From Ricordea florida (lineage: Eukaryota; Cnidaria; Anthozoa; Corallimorpharia; Ricordeidae): a stretch of 64,000 nucleotides of DNA. Shown here piece by piece: positions 10,600 through 22,924 of the stretch (the stretch's first letter is position 1; each line of letters opens with the position of its first letter). A program made the translations under genes and the position numbers. The DNA is taken from positions 12,958,236 to 13,022,235 of the forward strand of contig OX453282.1 in NCBI GenBank assembly GCA_949710005.1. Direction: 5' to 3'. The notes beneath the pieces are model-generated. The model searched no databases, was not told the DNA's origin, and saw nothing but the letters and a program-made list of their open reading frames with translations.

Positions 10600-12944
10600 C
10601 AGTGCTCGAAATTAGCGGTTGCCCGAGACAACTAAAACTTCGTTTGGGCAACCATTTCTTAGGAAAAATAAAGGGCTAGTTGCCCGAGAAGAATTCTTCG
10701 GACAACCCAGGAAAATATTGAAGTACTTACATTACTGTGATGCGTAACAGAATAAAGAACAGAAGCTATAAAATTGAGACACGAAAACAGCTCTAAATGC
10801 GAGGTTTATCTCCTGATACTGATAGATGGATGAGGATCCATGACAATTTGTAAACCAAAGGAAATGGAAGGTTGTAACCGTTAACTGAACGCCGTTCGTT
10901 CGATTCAATAAGCCACGATAAGCTTGTCATCAAACCGAGACCTCCTCGAAATATTTTGGCGAACGCGTATTTAGTCTTTTCTGGGGCATTGTGGGATCAG
11001 TGCTTACAGATCTTTCAAGGGACGATTTTGAGGTAAGAGTAATAATTGCTGCGAGCGAGCAGCGAAACTATTGGCGAAGTTGGGCTTCCTGTGGTGCCTG
11101 ATAGTAATGCAGAGAGGCTTCTCAATTTTTTTCGCGATGTCCGCATAAATTAATCACTATGAATACATAAATTACTTACGAGTACTTACGAGCGCATGCA
11201 GTGTTTGTCATTATGTAATCAGCGGTAGCCTACGAAAGACATGAGCCAACTCACAACCACGAGGGTTCTCTTGGATCTGCGTTCTTTCTCGGTAGGTTAC
11301 GAAATTTATCATGCTAAATTCTACTTTTTTCGCTCGTGGAAGTATTCATCAAGGTAATAATCGTTTCACCGATATTTCTAGAGGAAGACAGTGTGCTTTT
11401 ATGAGTCTTTCAGCTTTGCTATGTGCCAATTCGAGCGATATTATCACATGGTCGACCGACGCTATCGACAGAGTTCTAATCGAAGGAGATGATATGTACC
11501 TAAAAGCTTTTGAAGACTTATCTATACCTGACGAAGAGACGATTTCTTTGAACTATCTCCTGATCGAGTCCTTTGCTCAACGATACGAACAACCATTGAG
11601 ACAAAGCATAACAGCTGTTAAAATTGTATAGTTTAAAGTTTATATTTAATAAATACATTGTTGAATGTAAAAAAAATGTCTGTGCTTTTCTTTGGTACCT
11701 CTATTACACTTTGTATATCTTAAAAGTCAAATCGCAGCATTTTCACCTTCTGAAAAGAAGTTCTAGTTGTTAGCTTTAATGCAATATTAAATATTTAGAA
11801 ACATTACCTAAGTGTTCAACTGAAGTTTGCTGTGAGCTTACCGTTATGACTATGTTATGATTTTCTTTATCTTAAATTCAAAGACAAACTAGATGGCCTA
11901 GCACTGAACAGATGTTTTTACAACGATGTAATAAATAAATTTGAAGCCGTTAGTGAAGTAAACTGATCTAACCCTGTCAAACAGCTAAAACGAGTATTAA
12001 GTAACACCAGACAGTCTTCGCATTTATTAAAGCTCAGCATGCAATAAAGGCTAATGCTGTGGACTGTGCTTGACAGAGTTTAAGATGTCTGAAATAAAAA
12101 AAAAAGACAAACAGTAAAGAAAGTTCAAGGTATCGAGTACAGAGAAATGTAAGTATTCTATAAGTGAACCTTAACACAGAATGAAGTAAATGGGTGGGTT
12201 ATACTTACTTATATTAAATATTTATTATTCGCAGCACTTCGAGAACTATGAAAACAGAGGCATACTGATAGGGGTATTATTTCTCTGGTCAAACCCTATA
12301 ACTAGGCAAAAATCATAGTGAAGTGGACGCCCGAAAGGAGAACTGACTAGCAACCGGCCTCGGGTTTTTCCTTTAATAATGCAATTAACAACATTCTGCA
12401 ATCAAACGATAATTTACAGTTCAAAGACCGAGTTTCCAATCAAGCACAAAACATCCGTTCATACCTTTGAAACCACATGGGCTACCAAAGATAAGCCTTT
12501 CTAAATGTACGATAGAGTTATTCTATTCGAGGTAGACAAACTACAAATCAGACAAAACGATAAATGAAAGACTAATAACGCGTACCTGAAGGGTGAAGAC
12601 CCGGCGGTCGCGGCGTAAACACGAGAAAAAACTCTGTTGATAATGACTTAACCTTGACTCGACTCGTGTGAACTGATTGACTGGCCTTTGAATTATGGTA
12701 ATCGTTCACTTAATCCCGATTACACGTTAACTTATTAAAGATGTCCATTGTTCATAAAATTCATTAAACTGAATAAAAACGAATTAATAAAACTGAATGA
12801 AATATAAAGGAAAAATATCCACAACACAAAGAACATGTTAATAAGGGCAACCAAGTCCTTATCAGGGCAACCAAAGTCAGGGGCCAGGTTGTCCGGCATT
12901 TGCCACAAGGACAACCTGGATTTTGTTTCTAATTTCGAGCACTG
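10600..12944. mobile_element. TIR element with CAGTGCTCGAAATTAG ends and 6 bp target duplication
   Basis: The 16 bp end CAGTGCTCGAAATTAG at 10600 has an exact inverse ending at 12944. TAAATG lies directly outside both ends (10594-10599 and 12945-12950). Subterminal GGTTGCCC/GGTTGTCC motifs sit inside each end. The only convincing ORF is the small protease-like frame at 11311-11631; no transposase is seen. The CAG start recalls hAT ends, but hAT elements normally give 8 bp duplications, so the superfamily is left open. Confidence 0.7.
11311..11631 (+). CDS. Small protease-like ORF carried by the TIR element
   Basis: The 106 aa frame has the core GNNRFTDISRGRQCAFMSLS, then ALLCANSSDIITWSTDAIDR and VLIEGDDMYLKAF. 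A glutamine-cysteine pair opening a helix, with a 'W-T/S-x-x-x-I-D-x-V-L-I-x-G-D-x-x-Y' stretch behind it, recalls small cysteine-peptidase (OTU/C76-like) proteins found beside mobile elements. That comparison is from memory and tentative. The histidine partner is not evident in this length, so it may be the front part of a longer protein. AATAAA follows the stop at about 11650, fitting a short transcript. ATG 11311 is the only in-frame start upstream of the motif. The host element's own transposase is not seen nearby. Confidence 0.4.
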   Translation: MLNSTFFARGSIHQGNNRFTDISRGRQCAFMSLSALLCANSSDIITWSTDAIDRVLIEGDDMYLKAFEDLSIPDEETISLNYLLIESFAQRYEQPLRQSITAVKIV

Positions 12945-13047
12945 TAAATGTATTAGGGAGCACACACTTAATCCGTGAAATATAAATAGTACAAAATAGG
13001 TGTTAAATTATGCAAATTTCTTTGTTTCCTATTGTCTAATCAACATT

Positions 13048-13637
13048 AGTATATACTAAAACAGTGGATAGCGTTGAAGGCGCGCTCTGATTGGCTAGTC
13101 AAACTCCGAATATCCTGTGCTATTTACCTCCGAGCAACTTGCGAATTTTTTGCTCTGCCGCGCGAATATGGCGGCCCGGTTTGCATGTATGACAAGCGAA
13201 GAAATCATCCAAATTAACAACGAAGCAGTCCCTGGAAACTCCAAGAAAGCGACTTAATTTGGCTTGGCCGTGTTCAGAGGAAATGGCTTATGTTTTTAAC
13301 CCGGAGTTTAGCGGTAAAAAGCAACGAGAAAGGTTTTGTTTACAAATGCAAATTAATCTTGCATAACCAAATTTGATGTCGCATGTTTACTTGAGAACCA
13401 AAGTTGAATTATATTTTTTACAGAATGCTTTCAAATGCAGAAAGGGTTTGCAATTCCAGTTGATGAAATGTCGCCACTAGAACTAAACAAAATTTTTTCT
13501 CTCAGCGAGAAAACAAACGGCGATCGGCGATCCTAACGGCGATCGGCGCTGCGTTGGATTGTCATTTGGGAAGTCCTCCATTTTCCAAGCCCTTTTCTTT
13601 TTTTGTGTACACTTATCTCACTGTTTTAGTATATACT
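13048..13637 (+). mobile_element. TIR element carrying exon-like pieces of a DUF3504/Crypton-type gene
   Basis: AGTATATACTAAAACAGTG at 13048-13066 has its exact inverse at 13619-13637. Inside, on the plus strand, an ATG-led frame and a second exon-like block with a splice acceptor resemble the first two exons of DUF3504 (Crypton-derived tyrosine-recombinase-like) genes. It is either a gene-capturing non-autonomous element or the shrunken remnant of an element that once encoded that protein. CpG-rich sequence just before the ATG could be its old promoter. Confidence 0.65.
13168..13520 (+). pseudogene. DUF3504 (Crypton-type recombinase) N-terminal exons, broken
   Basis: The first piece reads MAARFACMTSEEIIQINNEA and, after an in-frame TAA at 13255-13257, goes on FGLAVFRG. 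The second piece follows a TTTTTTACAG acceptor at 13433 and reads FQMQKGFAIPVDEMSPLELN, ending near 13520. The order 'MA-RF-x-T-x-E-E-I ... K-K-A-T-x-F-x-V-x-V-F ... W-L-x-x-x-x-G-F-x-x-P-x-x-E-M-S-x-x-E-L-N' is the start of the DUF3504/ZMYM/QRICH1-like family, known to derive from Crypton tyrosine recombinases. No catalytic domain is present. The stop and missing C-terminus make it non-functional. Confidence 0.5.
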
Positions 13638-13640
13638 AAA

Positions 13641-13752
13641 ACAACTATTCACCTCAGTGTCGGTGGCTAGTGGTGGATATTTACCGAGCTGCGAAGCGGC
13701 GAGGTAAATATCCACCTCCAACTAGCCACCTCCACTTCGGTGAATAGTTGTT
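13641..13752. repeat. Near-perfect hairpin
   Basis: Arms of about 45 bp, AACTATTCACC...AGTGGTGGATATTTACC and its inverse, meet at 'gagctgcgaagcggc'. It abuts the preceding TIR element. It is probably a tiny fold-back element or the end of a larger repeat; no TSD was read. Confidence 0.6.
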
Positions 13753-16719
13753 AACTATCTAGTAGTAGCTAGTACTATTTGTTTCACAGATAAAGTGAGT
13801 GCACTCTACTGTAAGTTACCTACAACATGGTAGACAATAGGAACCAAAGTTTTTCCTTTGTATCCATGTGGTCTTCACAAGTCGTCTTTATGAGCGGGCA
13901 GGAGTTGCATCCAGATAGCGCGAAAGATTCGTCAGGGAGGGTTGATACCAGAATAAAATACAACCCACATGGGGGGGACCTGAATCCCTGGTGCTCCGCA
14001 TTATCCTAGGAGAATCACAATTATCCTGCAGGTTAGTAACCTTTGTCTAATTTTATATTCTCCTTCGTATAATGCTCCGCACTGCGGGATTCAGATTGCA
14101 GAATTCAAAGCAGACATCTGAGCGCCACAACAAATACCAAAACGAGAGGTATTTCTCCTAACACTTAAATCATGAGAATATTGAAGTCAAAAGGTTCAAA
14201 TAAGCTTAATTACAGCGTAAGGACAGATTTGGCAAACGAGCTCACCGAAGAACTTCGGTTATAAAACTTGGCAAAGGTACCTACATGGCTCCAATCAGTG
14301 GTCTTCAAAATGTCGGCCATTGCAACACCCTGATTAATTGCTTTTGTGGTAGACGCACCTCTAAAACTATGTCCTTTAAATATAGTTGTATCAATTCCTG
14401 CTAAGGACAGAACATCTTTCTGCCATCTGGCTTGGTTTACCGTATGAAATAAACAGCTTTGACGACCCAATAGCTTGTCGTGCGTTGGACGTTCTAGCAA
14501 TATAATGCAATAAAGTGGAGTGAACACATAACTTCTCATTTTCCAAGAATGCTGGTAGAGAAATTACAACAGACGTTTTCCTTGGCCTGGACGTTTTCAA
14601 AAGACTGTTCACTACAAACTCAGATCCCTGTTCACTTGACCTCATAAGGTCAATGTCTAGAGCTGCTATAGTCTGACTTCGTTGGGCAGAGACTAAGGCC
14701 ACTAATGTCACTGTCTTTAGAGTCAACTGTTTAAGGTCTAAGGATTGCAATGGAAACCACAACTCCAAAAATCGTAATAAAATGTTGACATCCCATGTAA
14801 AGCTATACCGTGGTTCTGGAGGGCGAACGTGAAACATTCCTTTTACCAAACGAACAACAATGGGATGCTCTCCTAGTGCGTAGCCATCTACAGGCATCAG
14901 CACAGATGATAAAGCGAATCTGTACGAGTTGATAGTACTGTATGACTTATTCAGATCTTCAAACTGTTCAGTAAGAAAATCACAAACTGTCACTAGATCT
15001 GCTTGAAGCGGACTTCTCTGCTTCTTCTCACACCAGCGACAAAAACACTTCCACGCTGCAGAATACTGCTTTTCGGTTCCAGGTCGCCAGGATTTGAGCA
15101 CATAATGGGCTGCCCTCTGAGAAATTCCTCTGACCTCCAAGCTATTCCGGATACATGCCACGCGGCTAGGCGCATCACGTCCTTTAGAGGAAGTAGTATA
15201 TCCTCCTGAGGCAACATTATAGCAGTCTGTCCCACTGAGGGAGAAGGATAGGACGTTGAACTAACAGCTCCAAAAGAGTAGGATAACAGTGTGCTGTTGG
15301 CCAGTGAGGGGCTATGATTATAGCATCCGGGACTTCCTCTAACTTCAGCTTGCGAAGCACTCTTCCAAGAAGGCTAAAGGGAGGAAAGGCGGGAAAGGGA
15401 GGAAAAGCGGCTTCAAGTCCTTCCAACATAATGAGAAAGCATCAACAGCTGCGGCTCCAGGATCTGGGAACCAAGACACATAATTCTTAATCTGAAAATT
15501 TAAGCGAGAAGAATCGATATCTGGAACAAACAGTGATTGTGAAATCCACATGTTTCGATTATGGTTTCTAGACAAGAAATCTGCTGTGCCATTTGAGCTT
15601 CCCGGAATATGATGCGCTTCTACTAAACAATGGCGTGTCAAACACCACTCCCAAATAGATTTTGAGACTTCGTGCAAACTAGGGACCATTCCTCCTAGAT
15701 TGTTGGTATAAGCTATGGCAGAGCTGTTGTCGCAAAAAACCTTTGCAAGGCAGTCTTGCGATCGAACAAAACACTGGACACCAAACTGAATTGCGGCAAG
15801 TTCTTGCCAATTTATATGCCTGGTCTGCTCCTCTGAAGACCAAAGGCCACTCGCGAAAATCCCATCACAGTCAACGCCCCAACCATGTTTGGAGGCATCA
15901 GTACACATTGTAATAATTGATGAGGGATTCTTAAAACTAGTGCCATTATAAAGATGACTACTTGATATGAACCAGTCGAGAGCGGAATTGGCTTTCTCCG
16001 ATAAAAACCAATGAATCGAAATCATTATTGTTGGCTGTCAGAGCGTGTAATTTGCAGGTTTCGAGGTCACTATAATAGAGTCTTGCTGGTCTAATAGCGG
16101 GAAAGGAGAAAACAACTAAGCCAATAAAGTGAGCTAACTCCCGAACTGAGCACTGGGTTTTCTGCCGCAAGCAATTTGCTTGTCGTTTGAGTCCACTAAT
16201 CTTCCGTTCCGGAAGAGAAACAGTCATCTTGACAGTATCAATAATAAACCCCAGAAATTCGGCTTTCTGCGAGGGAACCAGCATAGATTTTTCCTTGTGA
16301 ACAATAAAGCCCAGAGACTCTAATGCGTGAGTGACAAAAGCTGTTTCTTTTACAGATAGTTCATAAGATGAACTGACAACAATTATGTCGTCAAGATAAA
16401 TAATTAATCGTATGCCATTGTTTCGAATAGTTGACACAAAAGGCTTCATGACCTTTATAAATACCCTGGGGGCCGAAGAAAGCCCAAAGGGCAAACAAAT
16501 AAATTCGTAAAGATTAGAGTTCCATTCAAACCTCAAATGTTTAAAATGATCAGGATGGATAGGAATAGTAAAATACGCATCCTTAAGGTCAATCGTTGTG
16601 AGAAATTCGCCACCCGACAAAAGTTCCACAAGCGAATTTAACCCCTGAACAAACTCATTTAGTGGTTTCAGATTAATAACAGGTCTTAAATCCCCTGTCT
16701 TCTTAAGAATAACAAACAA

Positions 16720-16882
16720 TGGTTTCGAGTTAACCATTTATTGAAACGATTTCTAAGAGGAATCTTCGACAAACGAACTATTACAGATATTCCTCGTAAT
16801 CGACCAAAAACTCAACACACTAGTCCCGTGACCTGGGCAGTTTTTACGTAAAATACCAAGTCATGAAATGTCCTTCACATCA
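16720..16882 (-). repeat. BEL/Pao 3' LTR
   Basis: A 163 bp terminal repeat, TG...CA on the element strand. No difference from the other LTR is visible by eye. Confidence 0.9.
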
Positions 16883-19800
16883 TACTCCCCCTCCTCGATG
16901 GGCCAGTGGCTCATCGACCTATCAACAGGGGTTCCAAGTGCTTTTATCTTCAAAGTTCTCTAATGTTCTAGTTCTCTTAAGATTCGCTATCGTTCTCCTT
17001 TTTTTCTGCTACATCCTCTGCAAGGAGATCCAAGGGGCAAATTCTGTTGATCGGCCTTATCAATTCTTTACGGCCGACCCTGACTTTAACAGCTCTCACG
17101 TGCTTGTCCTTTCCTGGAAAGACTGCTAGGACTCTACCGAGTGGCCACTGCCCACGGGGTGTGTCTGGTGCCACCACTAGGACTACATCATTAACTTGGA
17201 CGTCTTTCTCTTCCTTCTGCCACTTAGGCCGACGATTCAAGGTTGGTAACCACTCTCGCAGCCACCGGTTCCAAAAATGACGCACTAGCTCTTGTACCCG
17301 CCACCACCGCTTCCTGGGATTGAACTGTCCACCATCAACTGATTCAGGAGCAAATTGACCTCCTACCTGTCCAATCAGAAAATGATTAGAAGTAATGGGT
17401 GTGTCATCTGAGGGATTAGCAGACTGATAGGTCAAAGGTCTGGAGTTTATGAGTGCCTCTGCACCTGTAAATGCTGTCGCAAGCTCTTCATCAGTCACAT
17501 CTGCCTCTCCCAATATGGCATAGGTTGCTTTCTTCGCCGACTTAACCATTGTCTCATGTACTCCACCAAAATGAGGTGCCCACGGAGGGTTGAAACTCCA
17601 CTTGATTCCTTTGTTTGCAGCTGATTTTTCAATTTTGTCTCGATCCAGTTGTTCGACAAGTTCCCTCAGCTCTCTTTGCGCACCCACAAAATTAGTTCCA
17701 TTATCAGAAATCATCTCTTCTGGCAGCCCTCTCCGATTGGTCATGCGATAAAACGCGTTCATGAAGGAATCTGTATCCAACCCATAAGCCATCTCTAGGT
17801 GAACAGCCCTTGATGTTAGGCAGATAAATAAACAAAGGTATCGTTTAGCTCTTTTCTTGCCTCTGCCTTGAACAGTTACAAATGGTCCCGCAAAGTCTAC
17901 TGCTGTTCGAGCAAATGCTCGTAAGGGCAATTTCAGGCGAATCTTTGGAAGAGGGGCCATTATCTGTTTGGCAGCCTTTGCCTTTCTTTTTTGACACTCA
18001 GAGCACTGTTTTTCCCAGTCACGAATCTCCTCTCTACCTTGCATGATCCAGAATCTGGTTGACAGCAATGACAGTGTGTGATTGGTTCCTGCTGCGTGGT
18101 TGGCTCTTTCATGGTAGGACTTCACGATTAGTCTGGTCACTCCACTCTTCCTTGGCAGAATGACTGGGAATCTAGCATCGAAAGGCAAGTAGTCTGCATA
18201 ACGCAGTCTTCCGTCTGACCGAAGTAGACCATCTTCGTCTAGGATAGGGTTCAAACTCAACAACTTGCTGCTTCGCGGAATAGACTTGAAATTGGCCAAT
18301 GCCTTGTATTCTTCTCGGAAGGCTTCTTGTTGCGCCTCCTTAATGATGTCGATCTCTGCATCTGCAATCTCTTGACCCGAAAGCTCTCCAGTACTTCTCT
18401 CCTTTAGAGGCATTCTGCAATTGTTCACGAATCGCTCCACCCATGCCCTAACTCTCATTAGTCTGGTCCAGCTTGAATATCGGTTGGGCTGCAAACGCCA
18501 AGTTGCTTGTGGGGTCAGCGCGAACAGTACTGATTCTTTGCCCGGTCCATCAAATGTCGCTCTCACTTTTTTACGGACTTCAAGAGCCGCTTGAGGAGTT
18601 GCCTCAATCTTTGTTTTAGGCCACGAGTCTTCAGGCATACTCAAGAAATCAGGACCCTTAAACCACATATCATTTCTCTTTAACGCAGCCACGGACGTTT
18701 CTCTGCTGGGCATGTCAGCAGGGTTCTGGCTTGTGCTAACATGACGCCACTGAGTGGGACTGCTTGAATCGTGTATTTCGCCTATCCGGTTTGCTACGAA
18801 TGGTCTGAAACTGCGGCTGGGTCTTCGTATCCACCACAGGACATTCATGCTGTCACTCTAGAATGCGAGTTGGCTCTGATCAATTGTAAGAACCATGGCT
18901 ATGTTCAGGGCCAGTCTTAAACCCAAAACAGCTCCCATGAGTTCGAGTCTCGGAACGCTTGTAGCTGATAGTGGTGCCACTCTTGTCTTGGAGGCTACCA
19001 GGTTGGTGGATACTGTACCATCCTTGTACTGGTATCTGGTATACGCTGCTGCACCATACGCATTCTCTGACGCATCTGTGAAAGTGTGCAAGGTGACTGT
19101 CTCAACATCTGACCTCAACTGTAGGCAGCGAGGCACTTGCACATCTGACAACTCTGCGAGCTCGTCAAACCATTTCTTGACCTGTCTAGCTTGGCTCTGG
19201 TCCAGTGGGTCGTCCCAGTCTAACCCTGAGGTCCACATCTCTTGCAGTAGAATCTTTGCTCTGATTACATACGGCGCCAGAAATCCCATTGGATCAAACA
19301 GCATGGCTGTCTTGCGCAGGAAATTCCGCTTGGTCAATTGAAACTTCTCATCTGGTGGATTCACTTTGTAAGTGAACAGATCTTCTTTAGCCAACCACAA
19401 CACACCAAGCGTCTTCACTGACGGTAAATTTCCTTTGTCTAACTCTACTTCTGCAGCCCTGTCTTCTCCAGGTATCTTATCAAGTACTTGCTCTGAGTTG
19501 GAAAGCCACTTTCTGGCGTGCATACCTGCGGACCCCCACAGTGCTGATAGTTCCTCGTAAAGCTCCATGCACTCCTCTTCGCTAGGGGAAGAATCCATGC
19601 TGTCATCCATGTATGTGGATTTCAAAATTGTTTCTGCAGCTTTTGGGTAGTGCTTTTGATTTTCCCTTGCATGCTTCTGAGAAACAAATTGTGCTTGATA
19701 CGGACACGAGTTAACTCCAAAAACAAGGCTATTGAACTGATACACATCTGGAGGTCTTGACTGATCTAGGTCTCTCCACAGGAAACGGTGGAATGGTCTG

Positions 19801-22761
19801 CTTGATGGTGATATTCCAATTCTAAGATACATCTCTGCAATGTCACAGACCAGCGCTACTGGAAACTTTCGAAAACGGAGTAGAACATCAAAGATATTCT
19901 TTTGGAGTTTCGGTCCTTGACAGATGACGTCATTCAATGACAGTCCATGAAATTTTGCAGAGGCATCAAAAACCACTCTAGTCTTTGTAGTTGTCTTTTC
20001 AGGTCTCACAATTGCGAAGTGTGGGAGATACCAGGCTTTCTCTTCTGTGTTAACGGGTGTCACTTTGGTAACATAGCCCTTTTGTAAGTATTTGCTGATG
20101 ACATCTGAATATGCCTCTGCCAGCTGAGAATCCTTCAGAAGTCTCTTTTCTGTGCTCACCAACCGATTCACTGCCATCTCATAGTTGTTTGGTAGCTCTG
20201 GGGCATGTGGTTTCCATGGCATGTCCACTTCATATCGCTCCCCTTTGAACTCCACTGAGCTCTCAAATGCTTTTATCGCCGACTCTTCCTCTTCCGTCAG
20301 CAGCCCCCTTTCTGTGACTGACCCAGATGAGTCTACCTCCCAAAACTTCTGCAGTACAGAGCTCAGTTCCTTCTCCTGCGGATGAACGAAATAGGCCATG
20401 TTGAAATTCGTCTGCGGCACGTTGCCCCCTATCAGGTTAGGTGAACAAACACAAGTCCAGCCTAAAGGTGTCAGTCGAGCCACAGGCTCCCCAGGTTGGC
20501 CACGGACATCTCTAATAGAATAGTGCAACTCAGCATAGTCTATGCCAATCAACATGTCAATGATTGGCCGAGGGCCAAGACTTGGGAACTTGATGCCTTG
20601 CAGGTGCTTCCAGTTTGCTGATTGCCCTTTCCAGTTCACTGGTCGCATGTTCCCAGTCACTCGCGTTGCTGTAAATGCTGAAATTCTAGCACAAGTCTTG
20701 CCATCAGTACTTTGTAGGTCAAACTCAACTGGCATGGTTTCAAAGGAATCTTCCTCGCCATTCAACACATTAACTGTGATCCTCTGGGTACTCCCCTCTA
20801 ATCCTAGCTCAGCAGCCACATCGCCATTGATGTAGGTCTTCGTGCTTCCAGCATCTAGTAAGGCGTTTACTATCATTCTCCGCTGGCCATTTGCCACCAC
20901 CACCGGCACTGTACGCAAGGCGAGGTACATTGCTGGCTCTGGAGCTTTGGTGGCTGCCATGGTTGTTGTGAGGGAGTGCTCAGGAAGGGTACTTCGCTCC
21001 CCCTCGGCGCCAGAGCTGCGTTCATTCATGCTCAAATTCAAAGGTAAGCTCCTCTCTGGCTCTTGGACTAGTGACTCGCTAGCACTTCCACTATTGACCA
21101 ACTGACCCCCATGCAGAGTCCGGTTGTGTGTTTTTTGACAGCCATCAATACCACACTGACTTTTCTGTGAGCACTGCCCTCCTCTGTGGTTTCTTCCCAG
21201 GCATCGGTAGCACAGTCTAAGTTGCTTAGCTTTCTGCCAACGACTCTGTACATCCATCTTCTTGAACACTTGACACCTCCCCACTGGATGATCCTCTTTC
21301 TTACATACTGGGCACCTTGTGCTAGCTGGCTTTCCTGACCCGTTTGTTTGACCAAAGAATGTATGTGAGCCGTCTCTTCGTTTTCCAGTCAGCCCACATA
21401 GTGTCTCTGCTGCAACAGTTTGGAACTCCGCTTCTTGTATGATCCACTCACGAAGTGTCTCAACACATTCCACTCTTTTCTGCTCAAACACCCATCTATT
21501 GTAATTAGCAAGCATTGTACAAGTCATCTTCTTTTGTACCTTCATGTATAGGGACCCATTGCCAAGCTCCTCTTTTCTTCCAGCCTCTTTCAGATTTATG
21601 ACAATCACATCCAGTAAGTCAGCCAACTTGTCTAGATCCTTGGCGTTTCCAGGGCGAATTGGTCGAAACTGGTCCAATTCCTCCATGTGCAAATTGATTT
21701 GACGACGTTGACCACCAAATTTTCTCTTTAATCTGCTCTTAGCCACTTCATAAGCCTCGGCTGAATGTCCTAAGCTCTCAACTGCTGCCAACGCTTCTCC
21801 AGACAGGTACTTCTTTAATTGCAACAATTTATACTCCGCGGTGGCCGGCGCTTTGTCAACACAAGCCATAAAAGCTGCCTTCCAGCCCCCATAGGACCTC
21901 TTATCTCCGTTAAATACCGGAATAGAAACCCTTGTTAATTGTTTCCACATATCCTTCCCGAGCTCATATTTCGGTGATTCTTCGTTGATCTTTTCTTCTT
22001 CTTCCGACTTTGTATCCCTTTTTGGCGAGCTTGGAGGCGCCAACTCAAGCTCCTCGTCTATGGCACCTTCGAGCTTCGAATATTTCTTTTCGCAATCTCC
22101 TTTTGCGCTGGCTAATTCCTCCTTTGCTTCTCTAACCTCGTCTTCCATTTCTTTTTGACGACGGGCGTATTCATCTTCCATTTTCTCTCGTGCATACTTG
22201 ACAAATTCTTCCTTTTCGCGTAATCGCTCCTCGAGCTCGGTCACGCGCTGGCGAGCTTTTGTTTCTTGTGAATGCAAATTACGTAATTTTCCAGAAAAAT
22301 CCGACACTTGACTCGATAATTCCTCCCTATTGGCATCCAAATATTTTTGTACACTTTCTTGGGCCTTACTGAATTCTTCCCGGATCTCTTCAAGCTCTCG
22401 GCTTGTTTTCTGAACGCCACTCCGATCCCTAGCTTTTGAATACAACGCAGCCAGCGATGTCAAATCTTCAATAGCATTCTCTTGGGCTTCGTCGAGTTTC
22501 TTCCTCGAAGCTCTTATTTCGTGGTTGGTTGCCACTGCATCGTCTAATAAATCCGCCAGCTGATTTTTTCGTCTGGTGAATAGTGATTTCGACTTGGCTT
22601 TCTTGATCTTTTGCTCTTCTATTTGATCTACAATTTCATCGCGGGTATCTTCGCCCTCGTCTTTGATCTTCGCTCTTTCGCGGCGCTTCTTCTTCTTCTC
22701 CAACGGCATTTTCGCAGCTTCGGTGAATTCCCACAACTGGGACCTCGCTCTGCTACCAATA

Positions 22762-22924
22762 TGGTTTCGAGTTAACCATTTATTGAAACGATTTCTAAGA
22801 GGAATCTTCGACAAACGAACTATTACAGATATTCCTCGTAATCGACCAAAAACTCAACACACTAGTCCCGTGACCTGGGCAGTTTTTACGTAAAATACCA
22901 AGTCATGAAATGTCCTTCACATCA
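22762..22924 (-). repeat. BEL/Pao 5' LTR
   Basis: The 163 bp partner of the LTR at 16720-16882. Two bases inward on the element strand is TGGTAGCAGAGCGAGGTCCC, a typical BEL-type primer-binding site. Confidence 0.9.

Larger units (their letters stand above)
16720..22924 (-). mobile_element. BEL/Pao LTR retrotransposon, near complete, young
   Basis: The element lies between 163 bp LTRs, with the 5-base target duplication AACAA at 16715-16719 and 22925-22929. Reading right to left: a primer-binding site next to the 5' LTR, a charged coiled-coil Gag start, a Gag core with CCHC-like knuckles, an aspartic protease, a BEL-type reverse transcriptase and RNase H, then an integrase with zinc-binding and catalytic core and a basic tail. 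The two LTRs look identical by eye, so the insertion is recent. The coding region is almost fully open with about one break, so it looks nearly whole. It landed inside the reverse-transcriptase gene of a DIRS-like element. Confidence 0.9.

Noticed and set aside
18895-21105. Several plus-strand frames of 60-150 codons
   Set aside because: Antisense shadows of the BEL/Pao coding region.
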